Source: Asterochloris sp. CNOR1
Taxonomy: Eukaryota; Chlorophyta; Trebouxiophyceae; Trebouxiales; Trebouxiaceae
Length of the DNA stretch: 64,000 nt
Assembly (NCBI GenBank): GCA_963969365.1
Contig: OZ017746.1
Coordinates: 2,604,001 to 2,668,000, forward strand
Direction of reading: 5' to 3'
Shown: in pieces, positions 12,101-22,925 of the stretch
Layout of the letters: the number at the start of each line of letters is the position of its first letter
Position numbering within the stretch: the first letter of the stretch is position 1
The notes under the pieces: model-generated
What the model was told of the DNA's origin: nothing
Database searches by the model: none
The model's input: the letters and a program-made list of their open reading frames with translations, nothing else
Translations under genes and position numbers: made by a program

Positions 12101-15100
12101 GCCACCACAATGCCGATGGGATGGCCCACGCAGGTGACCTCGTCAACTGCAAAGCAGGCCTCGTCATGCAACACCGCGCCAATGTCGTTGCCGCCGGGGA
12201 CATCCTTGTGGGTGAAGAAGCCCTCCACGCCAGGTACCTGCACCCCAAAATGGCAACTCCAGCTGCATAGCAGGCCAGTTTTGTTTCACTGGAGGGAGGC
12301 CTTCAAAGGTTTCCACCCCAGGGAAGAAGGCCTACAGCTTGCGGGTTGCGAGCAGCACTGCAGAACACCTGACACCACCTGCTGGCACAACAGCAAACCA
12401 TCACTTCCATTCACAACCAGTACAACAGCGATCATGTGACTGGCAGGCCTTGGTGGCACAAGGGTGTGCGGGCCCAATGGTCCCGCAGGTAGCACATCTG
12501 CGCACTGCAGCAGCTATCAACTAGCTCTGCGGACTTGCTATTAGACTAACAGATGACTTTGGGCAGGATGTGTGGGTGATGGTCAGAGCATCGCTGAAGC
12601 ACAGGTTGCTGGGGTACTTGCCGCTGCAGCACCCACCACAGCTGGACAGCTCGAGGTGTTGCCAGCCAACGGCGCTGTGCACATGGATCGGTCTGCACAA
12701 TAGCACGCTTGAGGACCCACCTTGAGCGCATGTGAGGGGTCCACGCTCACAAGCTTGGCGTGGGGCTTGGTGCTCATCACAAGCACAGCATGCAGACCGC
12801 CAGGGGGCAAGGGCATGTCATCTGTGTATTTTGCCTCTCCAGAAACCTGCAAGGCAGCCAGCGCAAGTTGCCACTGGGTCGCACCAAGATAGCAGTTCAG
12901 CTCCTAGTGTTGCGGGCCGAGAGCGGGGCACTGGTCGCTCCGAATCAGCATGCAGCACATGCAACAGGTGGGTGCACCTCTGCCCATGGCTAGCAGCTGC
13001 CTCCAGACTGGGAGCTGATGACTCTGACCTGCCAAGGCGCTTCTGAGCAGAGGCTGGCAACTCACCCCTCCAGCCTCTTCAGGTCACCTCATCTGGGGTC
13101 TCAGCAGGAAGGGCTGCATGCAGAGCTCGCCCACCAGCCCCTCACCTGGAGGTCTGCAGCCATGTGCCTGTGGGGCTGCCCCACAGCCGCCTCCCCTGGC
13201 GTCTTTGCAAAGTACTGCAGTCCCTGCACGGCGGGGCGCTCGAAGGGCTGTGCCGCTGAGGCATCGCAGCCAGAGAAGCTGCTGGTGAAGCCGGGCGCCC
13301 TGGCTACCTCCAGCTGTGCGCTGACAAAGACCATCATGCGGAAGAGGAAGCTGGATGCCAGGCTCCTGCGGAACTCCACCATGCCGCCTGCAGGCGCCAT
13401 GACACCAGGGGCACTGGCACGGTGCTGGCTTGACACAGCATGAAGTCACAGCATGCAATGAAGCACAGGAGCTTGCTGAGCTGACGACGTTGAGCAGCAG
13501 CTCAGAGGCTGCTGCCAACAGCTCACCAGACATCCAAATAGGTGAAGGGGTGCCAACTGCAGATGTTTTTCAGCGGCACCTCTGCTGACACTCGACGAGA
13601 GCAGGGCAAGGACCTTTCTGCAGCTGCACAGATGCGCCTGCTGGCACTGCCCAGCAGTGCTGCGCCCCCCCAGCATGCCAGGTGGGCACACATCTATGAC
13701 CCCTGGCACTCCCATCTGCAGTAACTTGCTCCCCAGCATGAGACCCAGCTGCCCACCTGGCGCATTGGCAGTGATGTTGACGTCCTCAGCAACTGCCTGA
13801 AGTGCGCGGTGCAGCGTCTCCTGTGTGAGGGGCTGCCCACACAGCGCCTTGGCGGTGGCAGGGCCCATAATCGTCTTGGCTGCCACGCCACCATATGCCA
13901 CAGCAGCCTCCTGGACAACCCAGCCAGCTGCACGCGTGCACCCAACATGCTAAGTAGGCACACACTGGGTAAGCAGTGTTTTGTTGCACCTTGAAACATT
14001 GCCATCACAACGAAAACTAGGCTGTGGCCTCAGGCAGGGGGAGTGGTGCAGTCAGGCAAGGTGGCAGCAAGAGAAATCATTCAGGCCCAGCAGAAGCACA
14101 GTCACCAGGGATTGGGGTACAAGCGGCCAGTGGAGCAAAGCAGAGCAGTGCTGCAGTAGCCGCCAGCATCTAGGCGAGCTTTCACAACAATGTGCAGCCC
14201 GCAACCGTCACTGCACGCCATCATGTGCGGTGCTGTCCAGGCTGTGTTCACCCTTTGCTTGCCTGAGAGCGTTGGGCACGACAGCCACGCTGCCACTCAA
14301 AACTGCCACACTGTCATCCCCAGAGCTTTTCATTATTGCTTACCTGTGTCACAACAGAACACAATTGCTGATCCTGATGCTCACAGCAAGCAAACATCAC
14401 CTTCAGCCTGCCCCATCTGGAAGCGCATGCCAGCATTGACGATAGCAATGTCATCGTCCCTCCTGTGCGCCTGCTTGAACTCCTTCACAAACTCATGCTG
14501 CCGAGTGAAGGGCACGTGCACCTTCAGCAGGATCTCATGCTCCTGCAGGTCCACCTTCCTGTACAGGCAGCACAGGCATGCGGTCAGAGAAGCATGCTTG
14601 AATTGTGATGAGACACAACGCTGCTGAGCACTTGCCCTCCTGCACAGGGAGCAACAAGGCTGTTCTGCCAGATTGAGAGGAGCTGATTGACGCCTTGCCA
14701 GGCCTTACAGAGCAGGCCCCAGGCCCTCAAAGCTCTGCAGAGAGAGCATGTATAGTGCACTGCCAGGGATGCAGAAAGTTCTTCACAGGATGTCAGCCCG
14801 GATGCAGGACGCCATGTGCAGGCAGCAACACATGGCGGGCTTCGCCCCGGCCAGCACAAGGCATGTTGCACAAGGCGCCATACTGCTCAACGGCTGGACA
14901 ATGATGGCAGGGAGGATGGCAGAGTCCAGCAGGGTGTGCACAAGGGGCAGACCTGTAGCCCAGGAAAAAGTTAGATGCTGGGACAGTACGCGACATGGTG
15001 CCTTCCCCAGCCGTTGTGAAGACTGCCCTAGCTGCCATATATATGGGGTTCAGGTCTGAGATGGGGCTCCCTGTCACAATGTTGCCGCCTACGCCAGCTG

Positions 15101-18100
15101 TGTTGCGGATCTGGTTACCTGCAGGTGCAGCAGCCACAACAATGCCAACAGGACGTGCAGCGTCAGTCAAACATGCTGCAGACCTGCAGCATGTAGGATC
15201 AAAACAGGGCCAGTCCAAAGGCCCATCCCATTGTTGCGGGAGCCTGCCTTGCATGCGCAGCCCACTGGCCTATGCCTTGCAGCAAGCAGCAACTCCAGCT
15301 CCAGATGCTGCCTGACCTGCACATTAGCATGCCTTGCATCAGGGCTTCAGCAGGTCTGCATGCAGACTTGCATTACCCCACCTGCAAAGTACCGCATCTG
15401 CTCCACAAGAGCCTTGAAGGTGCCTGTGTCATGAGCTGGCCGGCTCTTGATGAGGCCCCGCAGTGCATTCATGAAGCTGGACAGAGTCACTGAGGCCCCC
15501 ACAGTGATGCCAGCATCGTCCACCTGCAGCACAGCTTCTGAGGTGGTCAACTACAGCAGGGCTGTAAGACTGGTGGGGGACTCCAAAGCAGCTGCAGACC
15601 TCGCAACAGACCACAGCCACCTCCTGCAGGCAGGGCTGGCTTGCCAACTAACTATGCCTACAGATTTCTAGGTCGGCCCCTCCTCTGGTCAAGATTCATG
15701 GTGCAGACCATATCAGCACCCAAAAGCAATTTGACGACTGCAGCTGCTGGTAGCTCGCCATGCAGGCTCACCCTGATTTCATTGAGCTCTGGCACATGGG
15801 TTGCGCCGATCAGCACTGGGTAGACAGCATGCTTGAACTTCATCTCAATGCCAACTTCTGTATTGCCCACCACCATCTTAGCCGCTGGGTGCTGCTTCTT
15901 CAGAGCTAGAACACCCTCCAGCGTGGTGGGCCTACAGCATAGCAGAACGAGTGCCGTTCTGTCGGGTTTGCAGGATCTGCTTGGCAGGGTAGGTGCTGCC
16001 CACGCCCAAAGCTGGGAAAGCGCCTCAGACACTTTGCTTGCAAGTCATCTCCTTGTCGTGCTGCAGGATTGCCATCATTTTGTATCTGCATGACAGAGTA
16101 CCAGAGGGGCAAGCCACACACCACTGCGGCCACCACAGCAAAGCCTGTGCCTGCTGCAGCCTCCGGCAAGCAGGCTGTTGCTGACCTGTGCCATGCCGCA
16201 AGCGGCCCCGGCAGATTCAGCATGGGTGCTTGCCGCCTGCGCAGCTCTGCCGGGAAGATGGGCTCGCAAGGCGCCGTCTGCCTGGCTTCCTTGGCTGCCA
16301 GCCTGGTCTTCTCCTCGCTGCTGCTGCTGACCACTTTCGAGTCTCCTTCCGGGGCGCCTGTGCCACAGTCGCAGGGGCGCCCAGTGCTAGGGCAGACCTG
16401 CGCACAGGTGAATTGATACTGAGTCTGAGCAGCGACCTGAGTGCTAGCAGACAATACAGATCCATGTCAGCACGGAGCACAGATGCAGCAAGCATCGTGA
16501 GGAGGTTGCATGGGGCCCTCATAATGGGGCACACCTGCCCACTGGATGCAGGGGCCTTCATGCTGCACGGCTGAGTGGCCGCTGCCAGAAGCGGATGCTG
16601 CGGGCCACAGCAGCCAGGGGCAAAGGGGGCAGGTGGCCAGATGAGGCAGAGCGGCAGCAAGGGGGTGTCCAACACAGCCAGCGGCTTGCTGAGGCCTCGA
16701 GATACACACTGCCATCCTGGAGCAAGCATTCCCAACCACCCCAGCTTAACAAGCACATCAGTGAGGGAATGGTGCTCCCTGACCTTGCCCGGGGCCTTCT
16801 TGGCCCCTGCAGTGGCATGCCCACTGCCCCACTGCCCTCCATCGGCCTGTGCATGGCCGTTTGAAGAGCTGGGCTCATCATCGCTGCTGCCACTGCCCTC
16901 CCCCAGACGCGGCAAAATGGCCTCGCGACTTGCATTCTTGCAAGCGGCGATGGACTCCTCCGTGTAGGCCAGCGGGTCTGCCTTGGCAAATACCTTGAAT
17001 GCGTCCAGGATTGGGCGATACCCAGTGCAGCGGCTGCAACGGCAGGGGCACAATGTCAGCGCAGGTGCTATCTCTGACACACAAATCGGCAGTTGCACAG
17101 GAAGCATCACACCATCAGTGCAGGCACTATCTCTGATATGTCATGACGACTGGGCAGCCTCCACAGGCAGCCTTGCTGCCATTCTGAGTGACTTGCATCA
17201 GCTCAGGATGCATCGAACTGCTGCAGGTCACCACTTCCATTCTGCTGAGTCAGGTTGAGTGGCGCGTCTCTCTGACCCGGCTGAATCTTATTCAATGGCC
17301 AGTCCCTGGTGCCCCTCTCAGCTCCTTGGCAGGCTGATGAGTCTGCTTGGGCCCACCGCAGCTTTGCAAGTACACCCCGCCCTCACAGCAGTGACCAGGC
17401 TCACCAGAGGTTGCCCGCCAGATTTTCCTCAATCTCCTCCTCTGTGGGAGCCTCTGGCTTGGAGCGCAGCAGGGAATACATGCTCATGACAAAGCCAGGC
17501 GTGCAGAAGCCGCACTGGGAGCCGTGCGCCTTGGAGAGGCGCTCCTGCACGGGATGCAACCCGTCGCGGGGGTTGCCCAGCCCTGCACAACAGGGCAGGT
17601 GGGCCACAGTCACTCGCGCTGTGCAGGCCTGCAGAGCGTGACCACTGCGGCACCCTTCTGTCGCTGCAGACGTGGGCTGCAGAAAGTCATGGCAGCCACA
17701 GGGCGTGCCCACCCCTGCAGCAGATCTGCATGCAACGGTTGGCAATGCAGGAGGGCCACTCAGGATTGGTGAGCGCGCACACCTTCAACTGTGACGACGT
17801 GCATGCCCTCCACGGCATAGAGGGGGCAGAGGCAGGCATTGACAGAGCGGTGCACCAGCCTGTCATCCTGGCAGCTGGACACCATGACTGTGCAGGCGCC
17901 GCAGCCGCCCTCCCCACAGCCCAGCTTGGTGCCTGTCAGGCCCAGCTCTGCAGTGGGCACAGCAGAGTCATGGAGATGCACAGCAGGTGCAGTATCTGCG
18001 CTCATGTAATCTTGAGAAAAGGCAACGGGGGTTCAGGCAGCAGCAGCTGCTGGTTGCATCCTGCAATGCCACTATTGGCAAGCCCAGGCAGAGCCATTGC

Positions 18101-18247
18101 CACAGACTGAAATTCTGGCCCTCTTCACAAGGGCCTACCCCGTAGCCACTGCAGCAAAGTCGCCTCTGCTCTGCCGGTGGGCAGAATGTACCGTTTGCCA
18201 TTCACAAAAGCAATTGGCTGCCCAGCAGCATCAGCTGGCTGCCCCAT
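6182..18247 (-). CDS. XDH: Xanthine dehydrogenase
   Basis: Oxidises hypoxanthine to xanthine and urate with NAD+ (purine catabolism). Exons: 18247-18139, 17947-17783, 17582-17405, 17033-16784, 16397-16186, 15931-15772, 15523-15382, 15118-14953, 14558-14401, 13927-13757, 13387-13146, 12846-12721, 12237-11989, 11306-11127, 10640-10401, 10081-9869, 9522-9388, 9127-8981, 8669-8562, 8328-8263, 7969-7762, 7453-7278, 6834-6744, 6606-6418, 6303-6182. Together they give 4203 nt, 1400 aa. The N-terminal 2Fe-2S domain has [13 protein letters not shown] (Cys47/52/55); the second cluster uses Cys115/118/151/153. The FAD site is [10 protein letters not shown] (about 325-334). The molybdopterin domain has GGGFGGKE (Glu871), [10 protein letters not shown] (Arg949), RGFGGPQ (Arg981) and the catalytic Glu1336 in AVGEPPFF. 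Glu871 and Arg949 favour XDH over aldehyde oxidase. The introns after exons 18 and 23 begin with GC. The domain linker (about 200-300) is low-complexity and longer than usual. Confidence 0.97.
8005..8080 (-). repeat. Echo of the XDH exon 21 acceptor end
   Basis: Plus-strand gcatcgctggtagcagcaccg at 8006-8026 and the bases through tacctgtgatgcagg copy the start of exon 21 and its acceptor (7898-7975: gcatcgctggtggcggcaccg through acctgcagtg). Read on the minus strand it still spells GAATSDAC-like codons with a stop nearby. It lies about 100 bases upstream, in intron 20. Confidence 0.9.
10291..10355 (-). repeat. Echo of the XDH exon 15 donor end
   Basis: On the minus strand this reads GHRHAFTG and then AAGGTGCGCC. 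That is a decayed copy of the exon 15 end [11 protein letters not shown] with its donor AAGGTGGGC (10393-10455). It sits about 100 bases into intron 15. The coding similarity is visible at both base and peptide level. Confidence 0.88.
11415..11532 (-). repeat. Two echoes of the XDH exon 14 acceptor edge
   Basis: Blocks at 11415-11461 and 11485-11532 (attcaggcaatggctccag and attcaggatgatggactcag, each followed by a ctttgca/ccctgca core and ending in cattcagg/gcgtcagg) resemble the real edge at 11285-11331 (ctccaggcggtggccccagc, ccctgcatgacact, gtcagg). The three units are about 130 and 70 bases apart, all upstream of the exon in intron 13. Confidence 0.65.
17049..17141. repeat. Diverged short duplication beside XDH exon 4
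   Basis: caatgtcagcgcaggtgcta (then tctctgacac) at 17050-17079 recurs as ccatcagtgcaggcactatc (then tctgatatg) at 17111-17139. Both lie in intron 3 just upstream of exon 4 (which starts at 17033). The unit does not include coding sequence that I can recognise. Confidence 0.65.
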
Positions 18248-18596
18248 ATTTACCCTGCTGTTGGCAACACAATCGGTGCAACCCTGCGAACGCGGTGTCA
18301 GTGAATAGGAATGAATGCTGCACTGCCCAGGAGCGTCTGCTGCGTGTCGAGATCTGCTTTGGGTCAAGCCCAGATTAGTAAAGCTATAAATGGGCAGTTT
18401 CTCATTTGCCTGAATGCCACAGCTGCACACAGCTTTATCACAATGACTGCTCTGAGCTGTACTTGCCGGAGTTCCTGCTGAGAGGGTTGACTTTTGTTAC
18501 ACAATTGAGACAGCTCAGGCACATAGTGCTCACACCACCAGTGAGGTCTGTACGGTGCCCGCAACATAATCTTACAAATGACTGGGACTACATGGA
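18248..18596. other. Intergenic region upstream of XDH
   Basis: About 350 bases between the XDH start codon and the TSPO stop codon, both genes on the minus strand. It must hold the XDH promoter and 5' UTR and the TSPO 3' UTR. The XDH reading frame stays open for about 60 codons upstream of the chosen ATG at 18247, but that extension does not look like protein. Nothing else seen. Confidence 0.6.
18572..18576 (-). terminator. TGTAA poly(A) signal of TSPO
   Basis: TTACA on the plus strand, i.e. TGTAA on the minus strand, 21 bases past the TSPO stop. TGTAA is the usual polyadenylation motif in green algae. Confidence 0.5.
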
Positions 18597-19850
18597 TCAG
18601 GAGGCTCCAGCGTGCTCCTGGGCTTCATGGGCCCTCTCTGATACCTTGCGCTGCACCTCGCTGGGGCCACCTTTGTGGCTGCTGTCAATGGCGTTTTCAA
18701 TGTGCTGCACAGCATCCTGGGCAAATGAGGGGACCCGCCTCTCCTTCCTGTTCCTCTTCCAGATGTCAGCCTGCGAAGGTATGGCTACCTCCATCAGTGC
18801 AGAGCAACCAGAACGAGGTCATTTGCACAGGTGTCAGTGCTGAAGGTGATGCAGCTCCACTGTGTGGCCAGGTTTGTCCATGTGCCAGTTTGCACCCCAG
18901 CAGGAAGAGCAGTGGCCATCAAGCTTCTGGATGAGCAAGACAGTTGACCAGCTCACTGTGAGTGCAGCAGCGTAGGAGGTCCATGCCAGGTAAGGCAGCA
19001 GGAGGTAGGCCGCCTCAGGCTTCACTTTGTGGAACTCCACAATGGTGGCGGTCAGCACGCCGAGGAGAGCTGCAAGCATGATGGGGACAATTCTGGTACA
19101 GGCTGCACTCGATGTGCAATGCAGCCAGGCGGCATGCCTGGCAGATGCCTCCAGAAGCAGGGGACAGGACCTGCGATGTCTGCCACTGCCCAGGTGAGCT
19201 GTCCCTTGAAGAAGATGGGATTCCAGATCAAATTGAGTGCCAGCTGCAGCAGGGAGTGCAGACGTGAGGGTCTGTCCTCTCCGAGCTGTACAGCCAGAAA
19301 TTGTGAGGGCAATGCCCAACCTGGACGCCATACAGAATCATGGGCTTACGTCCCACGCCCTGCTGCTGCACCATCCAGGCTGCTACACCCATCATGGCAT
19401 CTGCAGAGGCAGCACACAGTGTCTGCAGGTGGTTTCAAGCCCGTCACAAGACATGGACAGGGCATCAAGAGTCCTCCTTACACAGCGCCGTCCACATTGG
19501 CCCGAAGACCCAATTGGGTGGCGTCCAGGACGGCTTGCGGATGCGCTTGTACCTACAGGTGAGAGAGCTCGCCTTGGCAGCTGGGCGCAACACATTGCAT
19601 GATCTGTCATCGTGTTGTTGGCAGAGCAAACTGCCTCCCCGCCACCTCAAGAATGGGCAAGCATGTAGCAGCACAGCTCACCAGCCCTTTATGTCGTCTT
19701 TTGTCAGCAGGGACACTGCAAAGCCGCCAGCGATGGGGCCAGCAATGTTGATGGCCTGCACGAGGCACCGTTGCCTGAGAATCCCAAAGTCAAGGTGGCA
19801 TGCCCAGATCGCTGCTGCCTCACCAGGGAAATGGATGGAGCATTACCCAT
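18597..19850 (-). CDS. TSPO: Translocator protein TSPO / tryptophan-rich sensory protein
   Basis: Seven exons (19850-19824, 19755-19682, 19552-19482, 19400-19321, 19243-19171, 19069-18957, 18770-18597) encode 203 residues. TSPO is a five-helix membrane protein that binds tetrapyrroles, porphyrins and cholesterol. It is found in outer mitochondrial, secretory or plastid-associated membranes and is linked to stress and tetrapyrrole handling. Diagnostic motifs are the loop [20 protein letters not shown] after helix 1, [12 protein letters not shown] in helix 3 and [20 protein letters not shown] in helix 5. All exon phases agree. The last exon adds a charged tail (about 55 residues, KRNRKERR then acidic/basic helix) longer than in bacterial or animal TSPO. 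It is divergent from the cyclin gene. Confidence 0.95.
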
Positions 19851-20039
19851 GCTTCCTGACTGCTGCTGATGTGATCCGGAAGCTGAACGCTGCAAGAATT
19901 GTTTGTGCAAAGAAGACAAACAGAACTGATCCTGCGCAGAGGCCCAGATTGATTGGCCAAAGGTACTGACAGTACCAGGCTCTGCAGAACATTTAGTCAT
20001 CAGCAAATTTGCCAGGACTGGCCATGTGAGCAGGCTGGG
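19851..20039. promoter_or_regulatory. Divergent promoter region, TSPO / cyclin
   Basis: 189 bases between the TSPO and cyclin start codons. If the cyclin instead starts at the in-frame ATG near 19953 the gap shrinks to about 100 bases. No recognisable promoter element. Confidence 0.5.
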
Positions 20040-21792
20040 ATGCCAGAGCAGAGGTCAGCCCTGTGGAGCAACCCGGCCTGGCCAAACTTTGACAGGCTGT
20101 GGTTGAAGGAGGAGACACCCTCTAGAAAGGATGGTATCTGTGAAGAAGAGGAGACAGACTTCCACTGGACTTATGTCCATCTGCTCAGCGAGGCTGGCTC
20201 TCACATCCCCCTGTGAGTTCCGTTTTGGGCAGCAGTCTCTCCTGCTGCAGGTACTATGCGCCGAGCGTCCTGCCGTCCAGCCCCATTCTTTGCACTGCCA
20301 CAGCCTTGCTCAAGCAAGCTCCTAATGTGCTGCAGGCCAGCAGTAGGCATTGCTGCAGCCGCCACTTTCTGGTACCGCTTCTGGACGCAACGCTCCCTCA
20401 GGCGCAATCACCCCCTGGTGTGTTCAAGTTGTGACAGGTCGCGCTGTTCAGAGAGGCCTTGCCGGTGCTGCTAAGAATTGCCAAAGCTAATCCAGGGTGC
20501 TGGATGTCCTTCTGCCCATCGCATATGATGTCCCGCAGCAATGTAAGCATCAGCGTGCGAGGGCCTGCTGTGTCCACAGCAATCATCTGCTACTCTGCAG
20601 ATCGTGGCCATTGCCTGCCTCTTCCTGGCAGGCAAGACAGAAGACGCCCCTCGCTCACTGCGCCACATCACCCATATCGTCTACTCCCTGCGCTTCAAGC
20701 ACTACCCAGCACACTTCAGCAAGCTGTCCAACCCAGTGAGCTGTGCCAACAGCAAGTTTTGGTTGCATTGCTGCCCTTGCACGTGTCCTGGTAACATGAG
20801 AAAGCCTCCAGTGCATGCATGCTGATCATGCGTGCAGGCTGCTGTGGGAGTGTTTGGCAGCTGCCTTTGAGGGAGCCATGCAGTGTCAAGTGTGCAGGAG
20901 TTCTTTGAGAACCTCAAGGAGGCTGTGGCCACAGCAGAGCGCGCCTTGCTCTTCACCCTGGGCTTTGAGTTCAACGTAAAGAAGCCCTTTGAGGTGCTTG
21001 TTGGTGACCCTAAGACCTCGACCTCTGTTGGCAGGACAGGTGATCCAGCAGGCTCTGAGCAGGCCCGTTTCTTTTCTGTGTGCCTGTGCAACTCCCAAGA
21101 TGTTCACCTTCGCCAAGAGGACCAGTCATTGGCCTCATTTGCATAGTCATGTCATTCTCTTTGCCATTGATCCACTTTCAGGCCTGCTAGAGTACCTGGA
21201 GCCTGCCCTAGGGCGCCTGCCAGCACCCGCTAAGCGATGTGTGAATCAGTGCACGTGGAACCTTGTGAATGACAGGTAAGCGTTCCAGCGCCAGCAGCGT
21301 GCGCACACTATGCTGCAGCAGCCTGTGCACCTGCAGGAAGTGTTGTGCACCGCATGATCGCAAGCATTTGCCGATATGGGCTGCTTCTGTTGCCCGCCGA
21401 GGCTGCCTTTCATGACCCTGCTCCATGCCCTCACTGTGCAGCTACAAGACCACACTGTGCATCCAGTATAACGCTGATGCCGTGGCAGTGGCAGCAGCCT
21501 ACCTGGCCATGAAGCTGCATAAAGTGGAAGTGCCGGAGCGCATGGAGGGCTGGCCCCTCAGCTGGGGTGTCAAGGATGATGAGCTGAAAGGTGACCGGTG
21601 TTGGTTCCCCAATGCAGTGGCTTGGCTCCTGCAGGCTTAAGACTGGTTTCCTATGCAGACATCGTGGAGCAGCTCATGGACTTGTATAAAACCGCCCGCC
21701 AGCGTGCAGAGGAGGACGCAAAGAAAAAGGCAGCTACCAGTGTCCCTCCCAGAGTGACTGGCCCTCCTGCTTTGCCTGCTACAGCAAACTGA
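20040..21792 (+). CDS. Cyclin T/K-like (transcriptional CDK partner)
   Basis: Seven exons: 20040-20212, 20336-20417, 20601-20735, 20898-21003, 21182-21275, 21442-21590, 21659-21792; 290 residues. It opens with the cyclin T/K signature EETPSRKDGI. The first cyclin fold carries IVAIACLFLAGKTEDAPRSL, and the second carries LLFTLGFEFNVKKPFEVLV, NQCTWNLVNDS and LCIQYNADAVAVAAAYLAMK. In plants and animals these cyclins activate CDK9/CDKC or CDK12-type kinases that phosphorylate the RNA polymerase II C-terminal domain. The protein ends soon after the second fold (KKKAATSVPP tail), so it lacks the long C-terminal extension of animal cyclin T. The start is uncertain: an in-frame ATG lies 29 codons upstream. 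Assignment to T, K or L cannot be settled from sequence alone. Confidence 0.9.
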
Positions 21793-21835
21793 GACATGTT
21801 TCACAACTCCTTATTAGTACTGTTAGGTGTGAAAA

Positions 21836-21840
21836 TGTAA
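21836..21840 (+). terminator. TGTAA poly(A) signal of the cyclin gene
   Basis: TGTAA 44 bases past the stop codon, in an A/T-rich stretch, before the next gene starts at 21906. Confidence 0.6.
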
Positions 21841-21905
21841 ACGAAATATCTTCGAATTTGTGCCTGATCTTCAGAGAGCCGCAGCTCCACAGCCCTGCTG
21901 CCAAC

Positions 21906-22812
21906 ATGCAGACCATGGCAGCATCTTCTTGCCAGACACGCGCCGTCCAGAGGCTGCGTTCGCCACTGAACAAACCGGCTCACTTCAAGGTGAGGGCCAG
22001 ATTGCCGAGCTTTGGATGCAATGCAACTGCAGGAGACTCTTTTGGTGCTGGGCTGCATCCTACAGTGGTGTGGCTGCTGGGCAAAATGGACGCCATGGCA
22101 CCCTCTTGAGAGGCTTATCACTGTGTGCTGCAGGCAGCACTGCCACGCCCTTCCAGGCAATCGGCAGCAGTGGTCAGGGCTGGCTTCATTGGATCTCCAG
22201 AGAACATTGTGCGTGCTCTGTGGTTGAACACACTGCTCTACTCTGCATGACATGCTGGGACCCTGGCTCAGAGGAGCCTCAAGCAATGCTTCAATGATGC
22301 AGATCGTGGTGGCCTCAACAACAGCCTTCCTGGTGGCAGGCCGCTTTGGGCTGGCGCCCACCGTCAGGCAGCAGGCAACCTCAGGCCTCCGCCTGGTGGA
22401 CAGCAGGAACGCTAACAGCGTCAGCACCACAGGCGACCCAGCTGGTGGGTGATGTTGCTGTCAGAGCTCTGGAAACGCTGCAGAATGCCTCCACTTTATT
22501 GTGCCACCCCTTGCAGCTAGCCACGCTCCTGTTCAACTGCAGGCTTCACAGCAGTTGACGTGCTTGGCCATGGCACCATGGGCCATGTTGTCGCAGTGAG
22601 TCTCCACAGCCCCTAGCTGCTTGCTGCATTCTTGTCTGCCCCTTTTGGCTTGGGCTTAGCTTCAGGCAAAGACCTGAGCTGACGCTTTGCTTTTGCAGGT
22701 TGGCGCCATTCTTGGCCTGAGGGTAAGCAAGACGCTCTCCCCTGCTTTTTGCCAGGAAGACACCACCATACTGAAGCTGCAATCCATGCTGCAGGCCATT
22801 GGCAAGCTCTAG
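21906..22812 (+). CDS. PSAK: Photosystem I reaction centre subunit PsaK, plastid precursor
   Basis: Six exons: 21906-21989, 22134-22208, 22303-22444, 22543-22595, 22699-22722, 22795-22812; 131 residues. An N-terminal plastid transit peptide of about 44 residues (basic, Ser/Ala rich, cleavage expected near VVRAGFIGS) precedes the mature protein. Two transmembrane helices carry the PsaK signatures [20 protein letters not shown] and [20 protein letters not shown], ending GLRAIGKL. PsaK sits at the edge of photosystem I and helps dock light-harvesting antenna. Two tiny terminal exons (8 and 6 codons) are unusual but in phase and match the family C-terminus. Confidence 0.96.
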
Positions 22813-22869
22813 ATCACCTCACCAACTCTTCTACTGTCGTACTTGTTCAATCACGAGAGGTCATGGCCA

Positions 22870-22874
22870 TGTAA
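22870..22874 (+). terminator. TGTAA poly(A) signal of PSAK
   Basis: TGTAA 58 bases past the PSAK stop and 52 bases before the next start codon, so the two plus-strand genes are packed very tightly. Confidence 0.6.
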
Positions 22875-22925
22875 AACAGAAAACTCTGAATACTCAGGTC
22901 AAGCAGACATTAGGACAAAGCATAT

